Source: Dugong dugon
Lineage: Eukaryota; Chordata; Mammalia; Sirenia; Dugongidae
NCBI GenBank assembly: GCA_030035585.1
Contig: CM057465.1
Location: 4,873,501-4,937,500 of the forward strand
Reading direction: 5' to 3'
DNA: 64,000 nt
The position numbers and the translations under genes were made by a program. Below the pieces are notes generated by a model, which saw nothing but the letters and a program-made list of their open reading frames with translations, did not search any database and was not told the origin of the DNA. Below, one piece after another: positions 33,415 to 44,922 of this stretch. Within the stretch, counting starts at the first letter, position 1. Every line of letters starts with the position of its first letter.

Positions 33415-33843
33415 GCGGCAGTGGGAGGCATAGAGAAGTGCAAGAGACAAAGGGGTTTGACACTGGGCCAGGCAGTACTTGACAGAGGACATGTTTATAA
33501 AACCAGAGCGTGCACAGCTAGAGAACAAACAGGCCACTGAGGATGCTCATTGCCTTCTTCATCTTACATGCCTTTACCTTTAGTCCTGGAGAATTACAAG
33601 GCTTCCAGTTGTTAACTTTATCACATTTACATGTATTTATTAGTCCATGGGGGAAACATCATGCTGAACAAATTTATCCCAGCTCCAAATACTCTTCGAA
33701 GCATGAAGAAAAACTGTAGCTTGAGTGCTGACCACAAACAAGAACCTACGCAACATTTAGGGAGGGTACAGGGAGCACGGATCAGCCTCCACCCTCAAGG
33801 GTGTTTATAATTTTAGCAGAAGGCATGTGTAAGCTCCTTAGAG
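33415..33843. other. Non-coding sequence, nothing recognised
   Basis: Moderately AT-rich unique sequence with no repeat identity. Confidence 0.4.
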
Positions 33844-34048
33844 GGGTCCCTGGGTGGGGCAAACAGTTAAGCCCTGGACTTACCAGTTGGCGGTTCAAAC
33901 CCATCAACAGGTGCCTCAAAAGAAAGGCCTGGCAATCTTCTCCCAAAAGGTCACAGTTTTGAGAACTCTATGGAGCAGTTCTACTCTGACACATGGGGTC
34001 ACCATGAGTCAGAGTCAACTCAATGGCACTGGTACTACCAGTAAGCTC
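33844..34048 (+). mobile_element. AfroSINE, diverged long variant
   Basis: 'gtccctgggtggggcaaaca', 'gcctcaaaagaaaggcctgg', 'ctctatggagcagttctact' and 'agtcagagtcaactcaatgg' show a subfamily with a longer middle part. Confidence 0.88.
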
Positions 34049-34675
34049 CCTAGAAGTGAAAATCGTAGGAACGATTTAGCAGAGCTACCTTCTGGGGCAA
34101 GCACCCTGGACGGCATTAGCCTAGAGGCTGTTGTGGGTGGGTTTGTGGGATGGAAGTAAGCTTATGTCATCCAGTGTGCATAAAGCATTAGCCAAGTCGC
34201 TTTCATTTTGGTCACTTGGTCTAGTCCAAGCTGGGACATGGCTGGACGTACCATCCATGTGAGACACCAGGTCCTAGATGACAACGCCTCTGCTGATTCC
34301 CAGCAGCAAGTACCTGTCATCCTGGGAGCTCGAAGCACTTCCCCTGGGCTCCTGCCGAGCACCGGCTTGGGCACCAGAGCCCAGAGCTCCTACTGCAAGA
34401 GCCCATGTGATGCGGGGACCCCAGAGCACGGCCAGGCTGTGCAGCTTGATCGGCCGGACATGTCTCTGGGCAGCAATGCCAGTGACTCCACCGGGCGACC
34501 AGTCACCCACGCGGGTCAGCGCTGTCGGCAGCCAGTCTCTGTCCACCTCCTAAGAGCTGCCGACGGTACAGCGTGCTGTGTGCAGACTGCGTCAAAGTCT
34601 GGGCCATGAGAAAGGGGACCTGCACAGGGGCCCTGGACGGCTGACGTTTGCCAGGGACAAGCGGTCTGTGCAAGC
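34049..34675. other. GC-rich non-coding sequence
   Basis: Opposed open frames of 133 (plus) and 90 (minus) codons lie over 34,208-34,609. No domain, A-tail or splice pattern supports a gene or a processed pseudogene. Confidence 0.4.
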
Positions 34676-34892
34676 TACAGTCATATTTGGCGCAAATGGT
34701 TAAGCATTCAGTTGCTAACCGAAAAGTCGGTGGTTGGAACCCACCCAGTGGCTCTGTGGGAGAAAGACCTGGCGATCTGCTCCCGTAAAGCTTAGAGCCC
34801 AGGAAACCCTATGGGGCAGAGTTCTACTCTGTCACATGGGGTCGCTATGAGTCGGAATCAACTCAAGGACACATAGCAACAACAGAGTCCCA
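34676..34892 (+). mobile_element. AfroSINE, long variant
   Basis: 'atggttaagcattcagttgc', 'gcgatctgctcccgtaaagc', 'ctatggggcagagttctact', 'atgagtcggaatcaactcaa' and an end in 'agcaacaaca'. Confidence 0.9.
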
Positions 34893-35535
34893 TTTTAGAG
34901 ACCGCCACAACCTGCACAGGAGTAAGAAGCCACCGTCATTATGAGAAAGTACCTATTTGCAAGTGACCATAGGGGCCCGGGAAGCACCGACCTGGCCTCC
35001 AGGCTGCACCACACAAGGCCACGCCGGGTGTGCGCAGTGAGGGTGCGAGGTTCGCCTTCCCACTTACTGCAGCGAGACGGCCGACATGGCGGACGGAGAG
35101 CACCCTCACTCCAGCGAGGAGGGGGGCCTCCCTCACCTGAGTGGCAGGGACGGGGCGTTACATGAGCCTCAGGACACAGGCTTGAAGCAAAGAGTGTTGC
35201 TGAGCCGCGTCACTTATAAATAGATCTTGAGGACCTTTTTAACATAATTTGCTTTCCAGTACAAACAACCATGCCAAGCAACTCTACAAACAGTATGGCA
35301 AAGAGTCTCCATGACGGCTTGCTGGCAACAGGAGAAGAGATTTTACAGTGAGCTAACCTGTCTTTCAGAAAAAGAAGCTGGGACTGGAATTCAGTTTTCA
35401 TTTCTTCATTCAACCATCTGAAAGCTGACGGTGAGTGGTGCACTGTGCTGGACGTGGTGCCTGGAGTTAGCTATAGTTTGGAATCAGACAAACATGGCCT
35501 CACATGCCAACTCACTATGCAGAGCTGCCCAGCCT
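34893..35535. other. Unique sequence with a small CpG-rich patch
   Basis: CpG dinucleotides are relatively frequent at about 34,970-35,160. A short frame begins at 35,086 with a strong start context and is listed separately. No other feature was seen. Confidence 0.4.
35086..35223 (+). CDS. Possible 45-codon small ORF in CpG-rich patch (doubtful)
   Basis: ATG at 35,086 lies in a near-ideal Kozak context ('gccgacatggcgg') within a locally CpG-rich stretch. The frame reads 'MADGEHPHSSEEGGLPHLSG' at the start and stops at 35,221-35,223. The acidic, Ser/Gly-rich start resembles many first exons, but no splice donor or homologue is recognised. The most likely explanation is chance; a remnant first exon is the alternative. 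Confidence 0.12.
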   Translation: MADGEHPHSSEEGGLPHLSGRDGALHEPQDTGLKQRVLLSRVTYK

Positions 35536-35625
35536 GTAACGTGCTTCTTGTAGCCACTCTGCCAACATTTTATAAAAGGTAACATGCTTCATGTAGCCCC
35601 TCTGCCAACATTTTATAAAAGGTAA
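35536..35625. repeat. 43-bp tandem duplication, 2 copies
   Basis: 'ctgccaacattttataaaag' and its flanking 43-bp unit starting 'gtaac.tgcttc' occur at 35,536 and 35,579. A partial third start follows at 35,622. Confidence 0.9.
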
Positions 35626-35679
35626 CCATAGGGACTGATAACAGCATACATGACGTACCTAGAACAAGGCCAGTCCATC

Positions 35680-35892
35680 ATCAAAATCAGTTCCCGTTGC
35701 TTCAATTCTGACTCATGAAGACCTCCTGTGTGTCAGGGTAGAACTACGCCTCATAGGGTTTTCACTGGCTGGTTTTTCAGAAGGAGATTGCCAGGCCTTT
35801 CTTCCAAGGAGCCTCTGGGTGGACTAAGATCTCCAACCTGTCAGTTAGCAGCTGAGCGTGTTAACTATTTGCACCACCCAGAGACCCTGGAT
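35680..35892 (-). mobile_element. AfroSINE, long variant
   Basis: Reverse complement: 'ttcaattctgactcatgaag', 'gggtagaactacgcctcata', 'agattgccaggcctttcttc', 'ctgtcagttagcagctgagc', 'tttgcaccacccagagaccc'. Confidence 0.9.
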
Positions 35893-35957
35893 CCACAATA
35901 GGCTCTCAACAAACAGTAAGGTTTGTGTTGTTTTGTTTTGATGGCGTTAGACTCCTT

Positions 35958-36168
35958 GAAAGGAGCCCTGGTGGCACAAGGGTTAAGCACTCGGCTGCCA
36001 CATGAAAGGTCAGAGGTTGGAACCCATCAGCCACTCTGCAGGAGAACGACCTGGCAATCTGCTCCCATAAAGATGAACAACCTAGGAAACACTATGGGGC
36101 AGTTTTACTCTGTCATACGGGGTCACCATGAGTCAGAATCAACTCAACGGCCCACAGCAACAACCAAT
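35958..36168 (+). mobile_element. AfroSINE, long variant
   Basis: 'aggagccctggtggcacaag', 'acctggcaatctgctcccat', 'actatggggcagttttactc' and 'gagtcagaatcaactcaacg'. Confidence 0.94.
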
Positions 36169-36175
36169 GTAAGAC

Positions 36176-36358
36176 TAGAGTCCCTGGGCGGTGCAATTAA
36201 AAGGCTGGTTCAAGTCTACACAGAGGTGACACAGAAGAAAGGCCTGGCAATCTACTTCTGAAAGGTCACAGCCCCTGAAAATCCTATGGCACGCAGTTGT
36301 ACTGTGACATGTGGGGTCGCTGTGAGTCAGAATCCACTCCACAGCACACAGGAACAGA
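36176..36358 (+). mobile_element. AfroSINE, diverged tandem neighbour
   Basis: Follows the previous copy by about 10 bp in the same orientation: 'gagtccctgggcggtgcaat', 'aagaaaggcctggcaatcta', 'gtgagtcagaatccactcca'. The middle of the head is shortened. Confidence 0.88.
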
Positions 36359-37190
36359 CTCCTGAGTACACTCCTGCCATGTTAGCATCGCAGGTCCGGC
36401 CATAGCTGAGGGAAGCCGAGTGTCACTGAGCGTGGGGGGAAGATGCCTTTCGATACCTCGATCATCCCCATACGGTAACAAGTGGTGCACGAGCCTCTAG
36501 AGCAGAAGCTTCCTGGTTTAGAAACCGCTGAACCCGTACATGGAGGGTGAAAGGAAATCAGGTCAGCCCAGGACGCAGGCCCACACACCTAGGTGGAAAT
36601 GCCTTCCAACAGGAACTCCAACTCAGGAAATGGTACCATTTCATTTCCGGGTGGCTTGGGGAATTTTAAGTTCACGGAGCGTCCAGCATGCCAGAGAGAT
36701 AGACCCACCACGGGACCCTGAGGGGGCACTGCTGGGGGCTCCATTTAAGCAGACACCCTCCTGCAGCGATTTCTTTCATTCTTAAATGACACTGACTAGC
36801 GTTTTAATTTTTCAAAAATCAAACTGTGCTTTATAATCAATGAGCTGATGTAAGAGGCTGGTGCTATGTTTCTCTAGTACCTTGGAGTCAAGGACCCACA
36901 GCGTGTACCTCAGGCAAGCTTCCCAGCAACTCTGCGGGGTGTTACTGGCCCTGCTGTGCAGCCAGCAGGGGGCGCTGGAATTCACAAGTGCCTACAAGAG
37001 ATCACAAGCAAGAATACGGCTCAGGCCAAGCCCTTTCTTTCCCTCCTGGAAGGGAGGCTGAAAGGCACCACGTTATGAACCTAGGCATTTGTGAAAGCCT
37101 GTGGCCTCCCTCTTTAAACAGATGGGCACACGGGGGTTCCCAGTAAGGCTATGAAGACATCGAGGCCAGCTTCCCGGGAAGCCGATTCCG
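36359..37190. other. Non-coding sequence, nothing recognised
   Basis: No domain-bearing frame and no repeat that I can name. Confidence 0.4.
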
Positions 37191-37365
37191 TGTGGAGGTT
37201 AAACGTGTGCCTGCAGCCAGACTGCTGGGTTCAAATCCCGACTCTACCACCTTCGACAGTGAAGTTTCTGAGCCTCATTTTCCCATCTGTAAAATGGGCA
37301 TCATAACAACAGTCACTTCACAGGACTGTCGTGAGGACAAAGCAGGTTAACGGGTGTCAGGTGAT
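37191..37365 (+). mobile_element. MIR SINE (ancient)
   Basis: Good MIR core: 'ctgctgggttcaaatcccga' (tRNA-like part), 'cctcattttcccatctgtaa', 'aatgggcatcataacaacag', 'gtgaggacaaagcaggttaa'. Confidence 0.88.
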
Positions 37366-37954
37366 GAGAGCCACACAGGCCCACGGCGAGCATGCCAACA
37401 TCTCTGCTCTCAGGACTCAAGCGCTCACCCACTCCAAGAGACGTGTTGACAAAGGGTGAATGCTCTTAGCATGAAAAGTACCTCCTACAAATCCACATGG
37501 ACAAGACAAACCCCCCGATGGAGAAGTAAGCAGAGCAGACTGACAGAAGAACAACAGACGACCCGTGATGTGTGAAAAAAAGGAAACCTGATCGAGTCTT
37601 AAAAATACACAAAGCCTTTGAAGCGATAATTTTACATCTAGCAATTATCCCAAGAAAATAACCAGAGATGAGAGCAAAGACGTACGCACAAGCATATTTA
37701 AGGCAGCAGTTGGGAGGGGGTGCTGCAAAAAAAACAACACGCGTCACAGCAGGGGGCTGGCCCTGTGGGCTACAACAGCTTCTCTGGCAGAAGACTACTT
37801 CACCGCGGAAACGGGTGCCTGGTTTACTGCTAATGAAGAGAGAACACTGCAGCGTCTTACAAGAGACCAACTTTTGTTTTTAAAAATATTTGTTCATACT
37901 ACGTGTTTAATATGTGAGGGCCTTTTTTTTATGTTGGGCTTTTTTTTTTTGCAA
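37366..37954 (+). other. Non-coding, with an old L1 fragment at about 37,600-37,720
   Basis: 'gcaattatcccaagaaaata' and 'cacaagcatatttaaggcag' resemble an old L1 3' end. The rest is unrecognised. Confidence 0.45.
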
Positions 37955-38430
37955 TGAAACTTTTTTAAATTGTACTTTAGATGGTTTACACAGCAAATTA
38001 GTTTCTTATTAAACAATACACATATTGTTTTATGATACTGGTTGCCAACCCCATGATATGTCAACACTCTCCCTTCTCGACCTTGGGTTCCCAATCACCA
38101 GCTTTCCTGTCCCCTCCTGCCCTCTAGTCCTTGCCCCTGGGTTGGTGTGCCCCTTAGTCTGTTTTGTTTTACGGGCCTGTCCAATCTTTGGCTGAGGGGT
38201 GAACCTTGGGAGCAATCCAATACTGAATTAAAAGGGTGTCTGGGGGCCCGATTCTCATGGTTTCTGCAGTCTCTGTCAGACAAGTAAGCCTGGTCTTTTT
38301 CTCTGTTAGAATTTTGTTCATTTTTCTCCAGCTCCGTCAGGGACCCTGTGTTGTGATCCCTGTCAGAGCAGTTGGTGGTGGTAGTCGGGCACCATCAAGT
38401 TGTGCTGGGCTCAGTCTCGTGGAGTGAGGG
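37955..38430 (-). mobile_element. Elephant-type L1 3' UTR
   Basis: Same words as the copies at 25.6-26.1 kb ('ttgtactttagatggtttac', 'tatgtcaacactctcccttc', 'caatcaccagctttcctgtc'). It extends further into the element with 'gtcagacaagtaagcctggt' and 'gtagtcgggcaccatcaagt'. A T-rich run upstream marks the poly(A) side. Confidence 0.85.
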
Positions 38431-39044
38431 ACATTTTTACTTAAAATAACTCACTGTCATCTCTTTTGGCGAGGGATATTACAGAAGTCACATCGACAGA
38501 GAAAGAAGCTTCTCTCCATCCCCACTTTGCTCCCAGTACCTCATGGGAAGCGAGGAAGGGCCGTTTAGACCCCCGTGGCCCCAGCTGGTCCTCTGGCCAC
38601 ACTCGGTCTCACAGAGCACGTGACGAGCCACAAGCAGGGGGCCTGCTCGGAGCAACCGAGTGAGAGGAGCTCAGCCCCCAGAGAGGTGAAGAAGCGACAC
38701 CCACCAGGTGATGGGGCAGGCAGGAGATGGGCCTGAGGAGGGAAGGCCGCCTCCTGGTGCAAAGGGAAGGGTTTTTACAACAGGGATGCCGAGTGGTCGA
38801 TTTCAAGTTGTTCCTACAGCTCAGCAGCTTCATCCACTACACCTACACACGCTCAATTTTCAGGAAGAATCTAGGCAGGAGGATTACACAAATAATTTCA
38901 AATATAATAATCAGCACAAAGCCAATTCCCGGGAGGCTGAGTCAAATATATCCCAGATGTCCACATTCTCCAGCTGTTAGACCTCTCCATCTCTGGCACC
39001 CTTCCCCACCCCCTCCCCCAGCACTCTCCCCACCTCCGTCTGGG
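38431..39044. other. Non-coding sequence, nothing recognised
   Basis: Short overlapping open frames only, on both strands. Confidence 0.4.
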
Positions 39045-40032
39045 TTCCACAATTCACTACAATGTCTCACAGAACAGCTAAGTAGTTAAGTAGTTTATTA
39101 GGGAAGGAAAATAGTACAACTTGGGATTGGGATCAACAGGCTACAACTCTCAGGATCAGCATTCAGGAAGCATGCAGACAAAGTCTGGAAGGCTCCCGAA
39201 AGAGGAGAGCACATCCCTCCCCCTATTCAGTGCAGGACAGTCTCTCAGCTCCTCTCAGCCCTCCAGGCAAGCAAGCCCTTCTTTCTGCCATGCACACCCC
39301 TTCTCTGGCCTGCAGACCTCCTCTCGGCCCCTCAGGGCAGGATCTCTGCCCGCAGCGCCCCGGCCCTCAGCCTCCCCACAGCCGGCCCAGCTCAGAGCCA
39401 GCGCAGCAGCTTGTTCCGCTCTCTCAGCTGCATTCCCAGCAGAGGTTTCTGCCGTCACCACCGACTCTGCCGCAGGACCCCTTCCGGGCCTCTTGCCATC
39501 ATGAGTGTTGCAGCTCTTGATCCTGTTACAGCTCTTTTAGGAGGTTCTTTGCTTCCTCTCTCTGCTTCTCTCTTTTTGTCTCTCTTGCCTTTTCTCATTT
39601 TTTTCCCCTCTTTTTGCTGAAACCTCTGTGGGGTTGGCTGCATGTATATGCAAACTCCTTGTCAATTTCAAGGTATGGCCCTACCAGCAAGGCCTCGAAC
39701 TGACCAATCCCCTTGGTGGACCACAGTCACTTCATTCACATAGGCTAGTCACTTCATTTGCGTAAGTATATTGACCAATCCCCGCAAAATGTGTAAGACA
39801 GACCAATCACAGGGCAGGCTGCATCTCAAGGCCAGACAAAAAGTATCAAACCACAAGTTGTTTACAGCTTACCCAGGAAATGTCAGTCGACCTGGACAAA
39901 AGTAACAAGCCCTCTAGGGTAGAAAACTAGGGCAAAGGTAACTCCTCAGGGCTTAAGGGGAAAATCTCTCAAGCTGTTTCTCCAAACAACCAAGGCAAAA
40001 GGACACAAAAAAAGAACTCATTTCACCACAAG
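39045..40032 (-). mobile_element. ERVL/MaLR-type LTR-like repeat, long copy
   Basis: It shares an ordered series of words with 20,420-20,870: 'gggttccacaattcactaca', 'tttattagggaaggaaa', 'ctctcaggatcagcattcag', 'actgaccaatccccttggtg'. The 3' side ends near 'ctcatttcaccaca' at about 40,032. The order and orientation suggest an LTR read on the minus strand. Ends are uncertain and no TSD was found. The open frames inside are Ser/Pro-rich and uninformative. Confidence 0.5.
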
Positions 40033-41121
40033 GATGCTCCCCAACAAGGCCAACACAAAACCAAGACAAATGGAGCACAGTGCAGCTGGTCACAGTGACA
40101 GCCAGGTGCCAGCGGATGGTGCCAGAGCCACAGACATGCTCCTTCCGCCTCTCCTGAACTTGTCATGCCTCAGATCAAACTCTTCATTTTCTCCCCAAGT
40201 CCTCCTCATCTCATAAATGCCAGCAGCACCCCAACATGCCAAAGCCCAAACCCCAACAGCCACTCCCGACCTCCCTCCTTCCCTCCCCTCCCACCTCTAG
40301 TCCATTGCAAGCCCCAACTCGATATCTCTAGGATTCGCTTCAACAAGCCCACCACTTCTCAACACACCCCGCCACAACCTCGCTCCAAGCTGCCATGCAC
40401 CCCTGGAGCCCTGCAGCACCCTCTTCACTCGTCAGCCCACGGCCACAGAAAAGCCAGGTCCTGCCCAGCCCTGCTGAAATCCCTCCACCACGAGAATGGA
40501 GGCTAACTGCTCAGCGTGGCCTTGGGGACCTGCAGATCTGGCCCTGACGCCCTCTCCAGCATCGCCTTTCCCCACTGTCCCTCCGTCACGCACGGCAGCA
40601 GTGTGGCCTTCTGTGCACCGGGTCACCAGCAAGCCAGGCTGGGTCCCGCTCAGGGAGAGCCACCAGGGCATGCCTCTCCTAAGTGGACTCTGCTCCCAGC
40701 AGTCACGCGGCTGCCTCCTCCTCATCCAGGCTAAGCCTAAATGTCACCCCATCAGAAAGACCACCCAAGTCAGCTTCATAAGCAGCGTCCTTACCCCACT
40801 CCAGACCTGCCCTGCCCAACACGGGGGCCTCGAGCCATGCGTGGTCACTGGGCCTCCGAGATGTGGCAAGCCCCAAATGACAGGTGCTGCCTGTGTAAAT
40901 ACACACCAGATTTTGAAGGCTCAGTACAGAAAAAAAGAATGTAGATAATCTCACTAACAATTTGTATACTGACTATATACTGAATTTATATTGATTATGT
41001 GTCAAAATAACATTTTGTATATATTGGATTAATAACTAAAAAATGTACTGCTGAAATTAATTTCACCCATTTGCTTTCACTTTACAATGTGGCTACTAGA
41101 GAATTTTAACCACCCACGTGA
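40033..41121. other. Non-coding, with an L2-like trace
   Basis: 'taaatgtcaccccatcagaa' at about 40,738 recalls an L2 3' end. The rest is C-rich on the plus strand, and the 150-codon frame has no domain. Confidence 0.4.
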
Positions 41122-41338
41122 GGAGTCCCTGGGTGGTGCAAACAGTTAAGTACCTGGCTACTAACCAAGAGGTTGGTGCTTCAAATCCACCTAGAGGCAC
41201 CTCAGAAGAAAGGCCTGGTGATCTACCTTTGAAAAATCAGGCACTAAAAACTCTGCGGAGCACACTTTTGCTCTGAGACACACGAGGTTGCCAGGAGTCG
41301 GGGTCGACTGGACGGCAACGGGTCTGGTTTTGGTGGCA
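41122..41338 (+). mobile_element. AfroSINE, long variant
   Basis: 'ggagtccctgggtggtgcaa', 'gcctggtgatctacctttga', 'ggagtcggggtcgactggac' and 'ggcaacgggtctggtttt'. Confidence 0.93.
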
Positions 41339-41446
41339 GGTGGCTTGCAGCATTGGCCAGCGCAGCTCAGGACCATTCATTCTCCCATTATTTGATGCAT
41401 CACTGCCTGTGCTCATCTTGTTTGCTGGTGCGTTTACGGGTGGGGT

Positions 41447-41625
41447 TTGAGCCCTGGTGGCGCAGTTGTTAAGAGCTTGGCTGCTAACCAAAAGGTCAGC
41501 AGTTCGAATCCACCAGTCACTCCTTGAGAACCCTATGGGGCAGTTCTCCTCTGTCTTGTAGGGTCACTATGAGTCCGAATCAACTTGACAGCAACTGGTT
41601 TGAGTTTTTTTGTTTTTTGGTTTGG
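41447..41625 (+). mobile_element. AfroSINE
   Basis: 'gagccctggtggcgcagttg', 'aaaggtcagcagttcgaatc', 'ccctatggggcagttctcct' and 'gagtccgaatcaacttgaca', with a T-rich end. Confidence 0.95.
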
Positions 41626-41809
41626 GACAACAGGTGCTCTCTGAGGGCAGCGCTCTCTAAGGGCAGCCTCTTTGGGTCTCAGCACTACGTTCCCAGTGCC
41701 TAGCCCACAGAGGTGCTCGGAACCAGAATGCTGTGGCCAGATTAGAATAAATCAAGAATTCCGAAAGCAGCAGGAGATCAGAGCCAGCAGTGACCATGAC
41801 AATAAAACA

Positions 41810-41905
41810 AGCATAACAGCTGGCACCTGTGAGGTAGTTACCACGTGCCAGGCACTGCTCTAAGAACTTTAACTAGTGCACTGAATCCTCACCCCAAGCC
41901 CCACA
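41810..41905 (-). mobile_element. MIR SINE fragment
   Basis: 'accacgtgccaggcactgct', 'ctaagaactttaactagtgc' and 'actgaatcctcaccccaagc' are the reverse complement of the MIR 3' half. Confidence 0.78.
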
Positions 41906-43344
41906 TGGCATAGTGGCCAGTGGCGAGGCCAGGACCCCATCCAAGTGGGCACTGCAGAGTCCCCACCCAGCCAGCAGGGTGGGTCACTGTCTCGGCACCA
42001 AACGGCTTTCCAGAGGGGGCCCTCCCAGTGACCTCAGATGGCAGCTGGGGCACAGGAACACTGACCACACCAAGCACAGAGGCTTAAATTGAGGACGGTG
42101 ACACTGAAGGTGACGTTTCCTCTGCCACAGCTCTCTGCACTCTCCAGTCTCCACAATAAACACACATGACCGAGTAGTCACAACGCTCTGTCTCTCCTGA
42201 CTAGTGCAGACTGCAGACCCCCCCGAGTGACAATCACTCGTGGAACACTGACGTTGGTGTGCCTCTGTCTTTCGGTTTTTTCACAGAGACCCGTCCAGGC
42301 CCCCACCACGCTCGTCTCCTCTCAGACACGCACTTCTTGAAAGAAAACAAGAAAATGTGGCGGATCCACATCACTGTCCCTCCCCAAAGCCCAGCACACG
42401 TGTGGCTCCAGACCTCCAAGGTGATGGAGGGTGTGAGTCATCCTGGCACTGACCCCATTATCACTCACCCCAGAGCGTGGTTCCCAACCCCGAGATCCCG
42501 ATGCAATCGGCCTAGATGGAGGCCAGGGTAAGCTCCGTGGCTCCTGGTCCACGCACCCAGGAGACGGACAGCTCTTCCACATGGCCCAGCAGGGGCAGCC
42601 CGGGGCCAGGGCCCCATTTCCAGGAAATAGGCCCTTCTTATGCTGACCTGAGCCCACCAGCCCTCCAGAGGCCAGCCCAAGCCCCCGTGCTCTGTGGAGC
42701 CCACCCCGACCACTTCAGGACACGAGAGGCCTCTTCCTCCTCAGCTCAACTGTGGCCAACGTCAGCAGACCTTACTGGGTTTACCAAGCCTCTCTGCGTG
42801 TGTAAGCCCCTCTTGGGCAGGAGGCACATCTGAGCAGCACACCCGTGTCCTCAGGGCCCAGCCAGGCAGATACACCAGGACTTCTCTCCAGTAAGCAACA
42901 AACAGACAGTAAGTGAAGGACTGAATGAACACACTGAGGAATGAGTGGATAAACTGACTAGACTAAGAAATGTTGCAATCTTGTTGGAACTGCCCGCTGA
43001 CCTACAAGGAGTCAGGAAGTCGTGTGTAGAAAAGCCTCAGCAAATCAGACAGACCAGGAAGGGTGAGACTGTGTGCTCCGAGGGGAACTGTACCAGAGGA
43101 GGCCCGATACATTGCTGGGTGCCAGGGCTCTGCAGTCCCAGCACTGACACGGACAAAGGACAGAGCAGAATCCAGTCAACAGCTGCTATCACACCATGGC
43201 CTCAGGGACACACGGCTTCGAGCAAGACCGTACCTGTACACAAGTGAGCGGCGGTGTTCCTCCATCGGACACCGAGCTCCGCTCAGGATTCACGCCAAGG
43301 AGATACCAAGGGGGCTGGGGGAGCCATGCCCCAGGGATGTCCCT
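41906..43344. other. Non-coding sequence, nothing recognised
   Basis: GC-rich. Overlapping open frames near 42,260-42,890 on both strands have no domain. Confidence 0.4.
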
Positions 43345-43780
43345 CTCCACGTTAGTAATAACAACAAAGAAACAAGACAGAGCTGGGACAACTCAGACGC
43401 CCAAATCACAGGGGAATGGCTTACATGCTGCTTCATCTCTGAGCAAACAGAAGAAATGATCAGACTTGAAAGAATGTTACACAGCCATTAACAATCACGT
43501 TTTCAAAGAGAAAGAATGTCTTGGAAAAAGACATCATTTATAATAAATGAAAAACGGTAAGATACACAGTTAGACACACCGTTCGATCCCAAGTCTATAT
43601 AAAAAGGAAAACACACACGTGTCCTCATCGGGAAAACAGTTAACAACAGTGTCTATCTCATAGGGTTTGCTGGGAGGACTGATCACGAAAACGTACACGA
43701 AGTACTCAGTACCACACCTGGAACACAGTGATCATGAGAAACAGATGAGATGCTATTATTTTTATTCTTCTTCTTTTATT
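43345..43780 (+). mobile_element. Old L1 LINE 3' fragment
   Basis: 'aatggcttacatgctgcttc', 'atgttacacagccattaaca', 'gatcccaagtctatataaaa' and 'cttcttttattgtgattctc' follow the order of an older L1 ORF2 end and 3' UTR. Confidence 0.6.
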
Positions 43781-43970
43781 GTGATTCTCAGTATCTGCTA
43801 GGCTTTAAACATTGAATGTTTTCTAATTGTTAATTATACTTAAGAATACCAAAGATGAACAGATTTAGTATCTCGCAAGGAAATAAGGCTTGAGTTCCCA
43901 CCACGTGAACCCTTGGTAACAGAACTGGATCTCGTCTGAATGTGTGGAGGTTACAGAAAATTATAAGGGG

Positions 43971-44310
43971 GCAGTGGTGGCTCAGTGGTAGAATCCTCGC
44001 CTTCCATGTGGGAAACCCGGGTTCGATTCCTGGCCAATGCACCTCCTGCACAGCCACCAGCCGTCTGTCAGTGGAGGCTTGGGTGTTACTATGATGCTGG
44101 ACAGGTTTCAGCGGAGCTTCTAGATGAAGACAGACTAAGAAGAAAGGCCTAGTGATCTACTTCCGAAAATCAGCCAGTGAAAAACCGATGGATCACAATG
44201 GTCCGATCCCCAACTGACCCAACAGGGACGGACCAGGACGGGGCATCATCTCATTCAGCGGTGTGTGGGGTCATCACAAGCTGGGGCCAACCCGACAGCA
44301 GCTAACGACC
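43971..44310 (+). mobile_element. tRNA-Gly-headed SINE with RTE tail
   Basis: The first 71 bp (43,971-44,041) form a tRNA-Gly-like cloverleaf. The acceptor arms GCAGTGG/CCAATGC have one mismatch, the anticodon loop CTTCCAT gives anticodon UCC, the T-arm contains GGTTCGATTCC, and the A-box lies in 'tggctcagtggtag'. It continues without a break into RTE-like sequence ('caggtttcagcggagcttct', 'aagaaaggcctagtgatcta') and ends with the RTE-type tail ('aacccgacagcagctaacga'). The internal A and B boxes of RNA polymerase III are present. A functional tRNA gene is unlikely because the 3' end runs on into the SINE body and no clean T-run terminator follows. Confidence 0.88.
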
Positions 44311-44324
44311 ACAAGAGATGATTT

Positions 44325-44922
44325 CAGAACATCACCATGGTCCACCACCATCAACCCCACGAAAGCAGCAGTCAAGAAATCAAATGACACACTGCATTGG
44401 GCAAATCTGCTACAAAAGACCTCTTTAAAGTGTTAAAAGGCAAAGTTGTCAGTTTGAAGACTAAGGTGTACCTGACCCAATCGGTGGTGTTTTCAATTGC
44501 CTCATATGCAGCTGAAAGCTGGACAATGAATAACAAAGACTGAAGAAGGACTGATGCCTTTGACTTATGGTGTTGGTGAAGAATATTGAATACACCATGG
44601 ACTGCCAACAGAAGGAACAAATCTGTCTTGGAAGTACAGCCAGAATGCTTCTTAGAAGCGAGGATGACAAGAATGTCTCACATACTTTGGACATGTTATC
44701 AGGAGGGATCAGTCCCTGGAGAAGGACATCGTGCTTGGTAAAGCAGAGCATCAGCAAAAAAGAGGATGACCCTCAACGAGATGGACTGACACAGTGGCAG
44801 AAGCAATGGGCTCAAGCGTAACAACTGTGAGGATGGCACAGGACCAGGCAGTGTTTCATTCTGTTGTACACAGGGTTGCTTAAGTCGGAACTGACTCGAC
44901 GGCACCTAACAACAACAACCAG
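44325..44922 (+). pseudogene. RTE LINE reverse-transcriptase C-terminal region and 3' tail
   Basis: About 600 bp. The first part reads 'TKVYLTQSVVFSIASYAAES', the region just after the reverse-transcriptase palm and thumb, then 'PECFLEARMTR' and 'NEMD' in other frames, with frameshifts and stops. It ends with the family tail 'aactgactcgacggcaccta' and (aac)n. This is the longest RTE coding remnant in the window; the catalytic core is absent. Confidence 0.9.

Noticed and set aside
34205..34610. Processed pseudogene in GC-rich 34.2-34.6 kb
   Set aside because: Opposed open frames attracted attention, but there is no A-tail, TSD or recognisable protein family.
43971..44041. Functional tRNA-Gly gene
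   Set aside because: One acceptor mismatch, no T-run terminator and continuation into an RTE-like SINE body make a SINE head more likely.
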